DNA from: Phycisphaerales bacterium
GTDB taxonomy: Bacteria > Planctomycetota > Phycisphaerae > Phycisphaerales > SM1A02
DNA: 10,816 nucleotides
NCBI GenBank assembly: GCA_020427625.1
Contig: JAGQOI010000545.1
Location: 1 to 10,816, forward strand
Direction of reading: 5' to 3'
The number at the start of each line of letters is the position of its first letter. The first letter of the stretch is position 1. The position numbers and the translations under genes are program-made. Under the pieces are notes generated by a model. The model was given only the letters and a program-made list of their open reading frames with translations, ran no database searches and was not told the origin of the DNA. Shown here piece after piece: positions 5,381 through 10,816 of the stretch.

Positions 5381-5386
5381 TCCGTC

Positions 5387-7633
5387 ATGCCCATGATTCG
5401 CCGAACGCTGTTGCTCCTGACGGTCCTCCTCGTCGCGCTCGCCACGCCCGCCCGCGCCGGTGACGAACCCATCGTCGCGACCGACCTCCTGCGCCTCCGC
5501 ACCGTCGATGCCGTCGACGTCTCGTGGAGCGGCGACCACGCTGTCGTCACCGTGCGGTCCATCGAGACCGTCGACGAACCGGCGCCCGATCCCGCCCGCG
5601 CCCGAAAAGGCGATCACGCCGCCGACCACGCCGCGGCGAACCCGACCTACGAGTACCGCTCGCACCTCCTGCTGTTCGACCTCAACGACGCCGAGCGCCC
5701 GCCCCTCGCGCTCACGAGCGGCACCCGCACCGCCCACGGCGCCCGCTTCGCCCCGAAGGGACGCCAGGTCGCCTTCCTCCGCGCCGGCGAGCGCACCCAC
5801 GACGCGCCGCAGGTCTGGCTGCTCTCTCTCGACGGCGGCGAGGCGACGCAGATCACCGACGTCGAACGCGGCATCGATTCCATCGAGTGGTCCCCCGACG
5901 GAACCCGCCTGCTGCTCGGCGCGACGGTGCCGATGGACGAACTCGACGGCACGCCGCCCTGGCCGAGCGGCCGTCCGAACCGCGCCTGGAACGATGCGCC
6001 CTTCGACGATGCGCACCTCACGCCCCGTCCGGACGGCACGCGCGAGGAGATCCGCGCCTGGCTCGACCGCAATGCCGCGGACGGTGATCCGATCGTCATC
6101 ACGCGCCTCGATTTCCAGGGCGAGTTCGATCTCCGCGACGAGTACGCGTTCCGGCATCTGTTCATCCTCGATCTCGATGATCCGACCCGCACGCCGCGCC
6201 GGATCACGTCCGGCTTCCACGATCACGGCGGCGGGACGTTCATGCCCGACGGGCGCACGATCCTCTTCGCCGCCCGTCCGCCCACCAACACGCACGTCGA
6301 CGAGGTGCTCGGCCGGGACCTCTGGCGCGTGTCCGTCGACGGCACCGACGAGCGGCCGCTCATCGTGCTGGAGGGCTGGGATCTGCGCGATCCGCAGCCG
6401 AGCGCCGACGGCGCGCAACTCGCCTTCATCGCGCGGCAGTCCGACGACCGCCTCTACCGGCAGGACCGACTCGGCGTGCTCGCGCTGCGCGACGTCGGGG
6501 CCGGGCGCCTCGATCCCCTCTGGCTCACCGACGACGACACCTTCCCGCCGGCCGTCGACACCTCCCGCTGGCTGCCCGGGCGCGGCGAACTCATCTTCAC
6601 CTGCGGCATCGCCGGCGCGCGCCCGATCATGGTCGCCGGTCCCGGTCTCGCGACGCCGACGCCGCTCGTCGAACGCGACGGCGATCTGCCCGTCGGCGTC
6701 GAGTCCTTCGGCGCGGGCGGCGGGCGCATCGTCTACGCCGCGACGACCGTCGACCATCCCTGCGTCCTCCGCGTCCTCGACGCGACCGGTGATCGCACGC
6801 TGCTCGACCTCAACCCGTGGACGAACACGCGGCGCATCGTGCGCCCGAAGCCCGGCACGCTCACGCGACCGGACGGCACCCGCGTCGACTACTGGATCAT
6901 GCCGCCCGCCGTCCGCGAGAGCGGCAAGACGCATCCGCTCGTCCTGGAGATCCACGGCGGACCGGCCGCGATGTGGGGACCCGGCGAGTTGAGCATGTGG
7001 CACGAGTTCCAGCTCCTCTGCGCCCGCGGGTACGGCATCGTCTACGCGAACCCGCGCGGGTCCGGCGGGTACGGGTACGACTTCGAGCGCGCGAACTTCC
7101 AGGACTGGGGCGCGGGACCGGGCGGCGACGTGCTCGCCGCCGTCGATGCCGCGGTCGCCGAGGACTGGGTCGATCGCCGTCGTCTCGTCGTCACCGGCGG
7201 CAGTTACGGCGGCTATCTCACCGCGTGGGTGATCGCGAACGATTTCCGCTTCAAGGCCGCGGTCGCGCAGCGCGGCGTGTACGACCTGTCGACGTTCTTC
7301 GGCGAGGGCAACGCCTGGCGTCTCGTCGAGTGGTCGATGGGCGGCAACCCGTACGAGTCGCGCGTGCGCGACATTCTCGCCCGCAACAGTCCGTTCAACC
7401 AGGTCCAGCGCATCCGCACGCCGCTGCTCATCATGCATTCGAGCCGCGATCTTCGGACGGGCGTGTCGCAGTCGGAGATGTTGTATCGCGCCTTGCGCGC
7501 GATGGGCCGCGCGGTGGAGTACGTGCGCTATCCCGACGCCGGCCACGACCTCTCGCGCTCCGGCAACCCCGTCCAGCGCCTGGACCGCCTGAACCGGATC
7601 ATCGAGTTCTTCGATCGTTACGTGATGAACTGA
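5387..7633 (+). CDS. Exported S9-family serine peptidase (prolyl oligopeptidase/acylaminoacyl-peptidase type)
   Basis: This is a 748-residue enzyme, about the usual length for family S9 with an N-terminal propeller. Residues 1-24 are a signal peptide (RRTLLLLTVLLVALATPARA), so it acts outside the cytoplasm. Residues about 30-470 form the beta-propeller, with blades such as VWLLSLDGGEATQIT followed by IEWSPDGTRLLL, and LWRVSVDGTDERPL. Residues about 490-748 form the alpha/beta-hydrolase domain: HGGP (His523, oxyanion region), GGSYGG with nucleophile Ser606, SSRDLR with Asp688 and DAGHDL with His720. All three catalytic residues are present. It likely cleaves short peptides. ATG 5387 was chosen because the signal peptide begins there; ATG 5393 is a close alternative, and an in-frame ATG at 5300 would overlap the divergent lipoprotein gene. 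There is no ribosome site, consistent with a leaderless transcript. Confidence 0.93.
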   Translation: MPMIRRTLLLLTVLLVALATPARAGDEPIVATDLLRLRTVDAVDVSWSGDHAVVTVRSIETVDEPAPDPARARKGDHAADHAAANPTYEYRSHLLLFDLNDAERPPLALTSGTRTAHGARFAPKGRQVAFLRAGERTHDAPQVWLLSLDGGEATQITDVERGIDSIEWSPDGTRLLLGATVPMDELDGTPPWPSGRPNRAWNDAPFDDAHLTPRPDGTREEIRAWLDRNAADGDPIVITRLDFQGEFDLRDEYAFRHLFILDLDDPTRTPRRITSGFHDHGGGTFMPDGRTILFAARPPTNTHVDEVLGRDLWRVSVDGTDERPLIVLEGWDLRDPQPSADGAQLAFIARQSDDRLYRQDRLGVLALRDVGAGRLDPLWLTDDDTFPPAVDTSRWLPGRGELIFTCGIAGARPIMVAGPGLATPTPLVERDGDLPVGVESFGAGGGRIVYAATTVDHPCVLRVLDATGDRTLLDLNPWTNTRRIVRPKPGTLTRPDGTRVDYWIMPPAVRESGKTHPLVLEIHGGPAAMWGPGELSMWHEFQLLCARGYGIVYANPRGSGGYGYDFERANFQDWGAGPGGDVLAAVDAAVAEDWVDRRRLVVTGGSYGGYLTAWVIANDFRFKAAVAQRGVYDLSTFFGEGNAWRLVEWSMGGNPYESRVRDILARNSPFNQVQRIRTPLLIMHSSRDLRTGVSQSEMLYRALRAMGRAVEYVRYPDAGHDLSRSGNPVQRLDRLNRIIEFFDRYVMN

Positions 7634-7777
7634 GGTTCACCGGCGGCCGCGATGTCACCGGAATCTCCGATTCTGACGTGACGGGCGCCGGATGCGCGGT
7701 ACTTTCATAGATCACCTCTCTTCCGGGGTGGCGATGCCGAGTTCGGCCCTGCGCGGCACGATCATGCTTCCGACGGG
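7634..7777. other. Intergenic region after the S9 peptidase
   Basis: This 144-base stretch contains no gene I can support. A small stem, GAATC-TCC-GATTC (7661-7673), lies inside an interrupted GTCAC/GTGAC pair (7654-7658, 7678-7682) and might be a weak terminator. I found no convincing promoter for the downstream HAF cluster. Confidence 0.35.
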
Positions 7778-7874
7778 CAGACTCAGGAGATCCCATGCGA
7801 CATCGTTGTGTCATGCTGGTCGCGGCCGCCGGGCTGCTGAGTCTCGCGACGCCAGTGTCCGCGCAGTGCATGTA
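7778..7874 (+). repeat. Leader/signal-peptide cassette, copy A
   Basis: This 97-base block covers the ribosome site (AGGAG, 7785-7789), the ATG at 7795, the whole signal peptide and the first mature residues (QCMY). It matches 9068-9164 with eight mismatches and no gaps, then similarity ends abruptly. A third related copy is at 10371-10472. Confidence 0.85.
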
Positions 7875-9075
7875 TGAGGTCACGATCGTCCACCCGCCGG
7901 CATGTGGGAATGGCGACATCCCGGAGATGATCCTGCGCGGCGGCTTGAGCAACAACGGTCTGGCCTGCGGATACCGCTGTTCCTCGTGCTCGGCGTGCGC
8001 TGCGCAATTGCCGTTGGCCTGGTCAGCGGAGACAGGAATCATCATGCTGGAGAATCCGGGCGGCGGCGACAATGCCGACGCGCTCGGCATCAATCGACAC
8101 GGCGATGTGGTTGGCAGTGCCCTCTTCGCGGAGAAGTGGCCGGGACTCGGATACATGGCGACGGTGTGGCGCGACGGCATCGCCGTTCCGCTTGGTGTCG
8201 TCGAGGGCGGAACCACGAGTGTCGCCAACGCGATCAACGGGGCTGGCGTGATCGTCGGTTCATCGGGAGATGCTGTTGATGGCGTCCCCCCGTGGCACGC
8301 GATTGTGTGGATCGATGACGAACTCATTGACGTTGGCGCACAGATCCCCCTGCTCTATTCGTTCGCCGACGATGTCAACGAACACGGCATGCTCACCGGG
8401 GAGGTGTCGCCGGGTGGCGCGACCGGCCCGCGCGGCTTCGTGTGGAATGCTGGCCGAACGACCGTGATGCCACCGATCCCAGGCGGCCTGACGAGTTACT
8501 CCCGGGCGATCAACGACCGTGGCGTGGCGGCGGGCCACGGCGGCAGTGCCGACGGAACTCGACGCTTTGGCTTCGTGTGGAAGGACGGCGACATGACGCT
8601 TCTTCCGGATCTCCCGCAGCAGACGCAAATCGGAGTTTGGGACATCAACGATGCCGGCCAGGTTGTCGGCTGGGCTCGATTTCCAATCGGAGCTCCGCAC
8701 GCATTCATCTGGCAGGATGGCGTCATGCTCGATCTGAATGACTGGGTGCAGACAACCGAGAACATCATCATCGTCGGCGGATACGCGATCAACGATCGCG
8801 GACAGATCGCCGGCGAGGGACTGGTCGAACCGGTTGGCATCGACCTCTCTGTCGGGGTGATCCTGACGCCAATCGACTCCGGTCCGGCCGATCTCAACAT
8901 CGACTGTCGCGTGGATGCCGCGGACCTCATGATCCTGTTACGGGACTGGGGCGACTCGCCGCATCTGCCATCGGACATCGACGGCGACGGTGTCGTCGGG
9001 CCGCGGGATCTGGCCGCGCTGCTGGCGGCGTGGCGGCCGCAAGTCAACATGCAGTCTGTCGGCGATGCAGACTGA
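7795..9075 (+). CDS. Secreted HAF-repeat protein with C-terminal dockerin (paralogue 1)
   Basis: This is a 426-residue exported protein. Residues 1-23 are a signal peptide ending PVSA, before QCMYEV. The body is HAF-type repeats: ALGINRHGDVVG, ANAINGAGVIVG, GFVWKDGDMTLLPDL, WDINDAGQVVGWA and AFIWQDGVMLDLNDW, i.e. alternating [AF]xW-x-D/N-G-x-M/I display strands and [AD]IN-x-x-G-x-x-x-G turns, probably a beta-propeller-like shell (inference). Residues 365-413 carry two EF-hand loops, DLNIDCRVDAAD and DIDGDGVVGPRD, each followed by a DL-x-x-LL-x-x-W helix. A 13-residue tail (RPQVNMQSVGDAD) follows, partly encoded by the leader cassette of the next gene. The stop TGA (9073-9075) overlaps the downstream ribosome site. 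AGGAG (7785-7789) supports the start. Codons seem to end in A or T more often than in the next gene. Function is unknown. Confidence 0.88.
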   Translation: MRHRCVMLVAAAGLLSLATPVSAQCMYEVTIVHPPACGNGDIPEMILRGGLSNNGLACGYRCSSCSACAAQLPLAWSAETGIIMLENPGGGDNADALGINRHGDVVGSALFAEKWPGLGYMATVWRDGIAVPLGVVEGGTTSVANAINGAGVIVGSSGDAVDGVPPWHAIVWIDDELIDVGAQIPLLYSFADDVNEHGMLTGEVSPGGATGPRGFVWNAGRTTVMPPIPGGLTSYSRAINDRGVAAGHGGSADGTRRFGFVWKDGDMTLLPDLPQQTQIGVWDINDAGQVVGWARFPIGAPHAFIWQDGVMLDLNDWVQTTENIIIVGGYAINDRGQIAGEGLVEPVGIDLSVGVILTPIDSGPADLNIDCRVDAADLMILLRDWGDSPHLPSDIDGDGVVGPRDLAALLAAWRPQVNMQSVGDAD

Positions 9076-9164
9076 GGAGATCCCATGCGACATCGTTGTG
9101 TCATGCTGTTCGCGGCCGCCGGACTCCTGAGCGTCGCAGCGCCAGTGTCCGCGCAGTGCATGTA
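9068..9164 (+). repeat. Leader/signal-peptide cassette, copy B
   Basis: This is the second copy of the cassette: CAGACTGAGGAGATCCC, the ATG at 9085, the signal peptide and QCMY. One of its differences from copy A turns ACTC into ACTG, creating the TGA that ends paralogue 1 (TGAGGAG). The adjoining sequence upstream is unrelated to that of copies A and C. Confidence 0.85.
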
Positions 9165-10290
9165 CGACGCCATCGCCATCGGAGAAGTGCCGCCGCAGGG
9201 ACACTGCACCCCGAATGACGGAACCTGGCACGCCGTGAACGACTTCGGGCTCGTGGGCGGCTACTACCGGTTCTGCCAGGATCCCCTGCCGAGCCACCCC
9301 GTGCTCTGGTCGGCCGAGACCGGGTTGATCTACCCGACGATGCCGCCGCCGCTCGTCTGGGGTCGGATCGAGAGCATCAACAACGCCGGCGACTACTGCG
9401 GCTCCGCCAAGACGGCCGGATCGAATCTCGAGGACGTTTCGTTCATCGTCATCGACGGTCAATGGACCATCCTCGAGACCCTGCCGGGCGGGAACTACAT
9501 CACCGCGACGGCGATCAACGACGCCCGCCAGGTCGTCGGCTTCTGGGCCAATTCCGCGCTGGGCACGGAGAGCGGGTTCCTGTGGGAGAACGGCGTGCTG
9601 ACCGATCTGGGGCCTGCGCTCGGCGTGCCGTACAGCCGCGTCCTCCACATCAGCGAGTGCGGCCAGATCACCGGCTACTTCAAGCCCCGTGCGGTGACGG
9701 ACCCGGCTCACGCGTTTCGTTACGACCTGGACGACGGGACCTTCGAGGACCTCGGCATCATTCCCGATGGGACGTTCACACGGGGCACTGCGATCGCATG
9801 CAGCGGGTACGTCGTCGGAAGCGGCTGGACGACGCCGTGGCATGCGATGTTCTGGAACAACACCGAGATGATCGTCCTCGATGCCGACATCGGCTGGTGG
9901 GAGAGCCACTGCTACGACATCAATCGTTTCGGAACCATCTGTGGCTCGATGAAGGAGACCCCACGTTCCATCACCCGACCCTTACTGTGGCAGAACGGCG
10001 AACTGCATCAGATCGTCAACCTGCTGTCGGATCAGGCGCAGTCCCTGATCGCAGAACTGCAGCAAACGGCGTGGGCCATCCGCGACGACGGCGTCATCCT
10101 GGTCGGTGACCTCCTGCTGGTGCCGATCAGTCCGCCCGGCGACGTCACCCGCGACTGCCGCGTGGACGAGACGGACCTGCTGACGGTGCTGGAGGACTGG
10201 GGGCTCGCGAGATCACCGGCCGACCTGACGGGCGACGGCGTCGTCGATCATCGCGACCTCGCCGAAGTGCTGGCGGGGTGGAATCGGTAG
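9085..10290 (+). CDS. Secreted HAF-repeat protein with C-terminal dockerin (paralogue 2)
   Basis: This is a 401-residue exported protein. Residues 1-23 are a signal peptide nearly identical to paralogue 1. The mature part has the same architecture but little direct sequence similarity to it: VLWSAETGLIYP, SINNAGDYCG, TAINDARQVVGFW, SGFLWENGVLTDLG, ISECGQITGYF, AFRYDLDDGTFEDLG, AMFWNNTEMIVLD and LLWQNGELHQI mark successive HAF-like repeats. Cys residues sit at many turns (Cys41, 64, 105, 192, 239, 276, 286). Residues about 352-399 are the dockerin-like pair, DVTRDCRVDETD and DLTGDGVVDHRD, ending AEVLAGWNR. The ATG lies nine bases after the stop of paralogue 1, with GAGGAG (9074-9079) overlapping that stop, so translation is probably coupled. 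Its first ~420 bases are closely duplicated at 10390. Role unknown. Confidence 0.88.
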   Translation: MRHRCVMLFAAAGLLSVAAPVSAQCMYDAIAIGEVPPQGHCTPNDGTWHAVNDFGLVGGYYRFCQDPLPSHPVLWSAETGLIYPTMPPPLVWGRIESINNAGDYCGSAKTAGSNLEDVSFIVIDGQWTILETLPGGNYITATAINDARQVVGFWANSALGTESGFLWENGVLTDLGPALGVPYSRVLHISECGQITGYFKPRAVTDPAHAFRYDLDDGTFEDLGIIPDGTFTRGTAIACSGYVVGSGWTTPWHAMFWNNTEMIVLDADIGWWESHCYDINRFGTICGSMKETPRSITRPLLWQNGELHQIVNLLSDQAQSLIAELQQTAWAIRDDGVILVGDLLLVPISPPGDVTRDCRVDETDLLTVLEDWGLARSPADLTGDGVVDHRDLAEVLAGWNR

Positions 10291-10370
10291 GCCACTCGGA
10301 ACAGATCCGGAAGGCGATGCACAGTCCGCGACGCCCGGCCGGGGAAACCGTAGGTGTCCAGACAACGTAC
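10291..10370. other. Intergenic gap between paralogues 2 and 3
   Basis: These 80 bases show no gene, no strong hairpin and no clear promoter. They are unlike the sequence preceding paralogues 1 and 2, so the duplication boundary falls at the CAGACTGAGGAG motif. Paralogue 3 may be read through from paralogue 2. Confidence 0.4.
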
Positions 10371-10472
10371 CAGACTGAGGAGACTCCCCATGCGACATCG
10401 TTGTCATGCCATCCTGACCGCCGCCGCCGGGTTGCTGAGCGTCGCAGCGCCAGTGTCCGCGCAGTGCATGTA
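10371..10472 (+). repeat. Leader/signal-peptide cassette, copy C
   Basis: This copy begins CAGACTGAGGAG like copy B, but the spacer before the ATG is two bases longer and the codons after MRHRC are rearranged (HAILTAAA against VMLFAAA), a net gain of one residue. From GCGTCGCAGCGCC onward it is identical to copy B through QCMYDAIAI. Confidence 0.8.
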
Positions 10473-10816
10473 CGACGCCATCGCCATCGGTGAGGTGCCG
10501 CCGCAGGGACACTGCACCCCGAGTGACGGAACCTGGCAGGCCGTGAACGACTTCGGGCTCGTGGGCGGCTACTACCAGTTCTGCCAGGATCCCCTGCCGA
10601 GCCGCCCCGTGCTCTGGTCGGCCGAGACCGGGTTGATCTACCCGACGATGCCGCCGCCGCTCGTCTGGGGCCGGATCGAGAGCATCAACAACGCCGGCGA
10701 CTACTGCGGCAGGGCCGAGACGGCCGGATCGAGTTTCGCGGACGTCTCGTTCATCGTCATCGACGGTCAGTGGACCATCCTCGAGACGCTGCCGGGCGGG
10801 AACTACATCACCGCGA
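10390..10816 (+). CDS. Secreted HAF-repeat protein, paralogue 3, 3'-truncated by window end
   Basis: This is an open frame from ATG 10390 to the last base, 142 complete codons with no stop. GAGGAG (10377-10382) lies seven bases upstream. Residues 1-24 are a signal peptide ending PVSA. The mature part is nearly the same as paralogue 2: over about 378 aligned bases I count 17 differences, without gaps after the signal peptide. Nine codons change the amino acid (for example Asn to Ser, His to Gln, Arg to Gln, Ser to Arg, Lys to Glu, Glu to Ala) and six are silent. The frame still matches paralogue 2 at the window edge (GGNYITA). The dockerin expected by analogy lies outside the window. Confidence 0.85.
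   Translation, partial: MRHRCHAILTAAAGLLSVAAPVSAQCMYDAIAIGEVPPQGHCTPSDGTWQAVNDFGLVGGYYQFCQDPLPSRPVLWSAETGLIYPTMPPPLVWGRIESINNAGDYCGRAETAGSSFADVSFIVIDGQWTILETLPGGNYITA

Noticed and set aside
5300..5386. Upstream start at 5300 for the S9 peptidase
   Set aside because: It would add 29 non-conserved residues before a clear signal peptide and overlap the first codons of the divergent lipoprotein gene.
4589..7546. A 985-codon open frame on the minus strand covering the S9 peptidase and part of the lipoprotein gene
   Set aside because: It lies antisense to a gene with an intact catalytic triad, has a low-complexity Arg/Ala/Glu/Gly composition and shows no domain. Such shadows are expected in very GC-rich coding DNA.
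7660..7720. Promoter for the HAF cluster (GTGACG then TACTTT)
   Set aside because: Too few matches to consensus boxes; no better than other places in the same intergenic stretch.
8938..9909. A 323-codon minus-strand open frame across paralogues 1 and 2
   Set aside because: It spans the cassette boundary antisense to two genes with clear HAF and dockerin motifs, and shows no recognisable domain.

Overview
The window is GC-rich (roughly two thirds G+C by eye) and looks like chromosomal DNA of a Planctomycetota bacterium, most likely a Phycisphaerae relative. The reasons are several secreted proteins ending in paired EF-hand dockerin-like repeats with the D-x-D-G-D-G...DL..LL..W pattern, HAF-type extracellular repeat proteins, and a PEP-CTERM-like protein ending in PGPGALALFG...RRRRR. 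This is inferred from protein style; there is no rRNA or tRNA here.

Layout: (1) positions 1-1088 carry two housekeeping genes on the + strand, the 3' part of dihydropteroate synthase (folP) and a thioredoxin (trxA) with its own promoter. (2) 1104-1456 is a tandem array of a ~130-142 bp palindromic repeat element, lying between the convergent trxA and a secreted dockerin protein (minus, 1470-2138). A second array of the same element (2210-2507) lies just upstream of that gene, so the gene is bracketed by paired copies. (3) 2520-4503 holds two co-directional minus-strand genes for exported proteins: a PEP-CTERM-like protein, then a HAF-like repeat protein with a dockerin. Each is followed by a near-identical strong hairpin. 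(4) 4627-5349 (minus) is a lipoprotein with four CxxC-x9-CxxC zinc-ribbon-like units. It is divergent from an exported S9-family serine peptidase (plus, 5387-7633), and the 37-bp gap between the two looks like two back-to-back leaderless promoters. (5) 7795 to the window end is a tandem cluster of three HAF-repeat/dockerin paralogues on the + strand; the last runs off the window. Their leader and signal-peptide DNA is conserved while the mature part of the first copy has diverged completely. The second and third copies are recent duplicates.

Taken together, most of the window makes an exported protein set: signal peptides on six complete proteins and the partial seventh, a lipobox on one of the six, a sorting tail on another, and dockerins on four complete genes. 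No cohesin, exosortase, transposase, phage gene, CRISPR or RNA gene is visible. The most unusual items are the full-length palindromic repeat arrays, the leader-cassette pattern in the HAF cluster, the four-unit CxxC lipoprotein and the compact leaderless divergent promoter.
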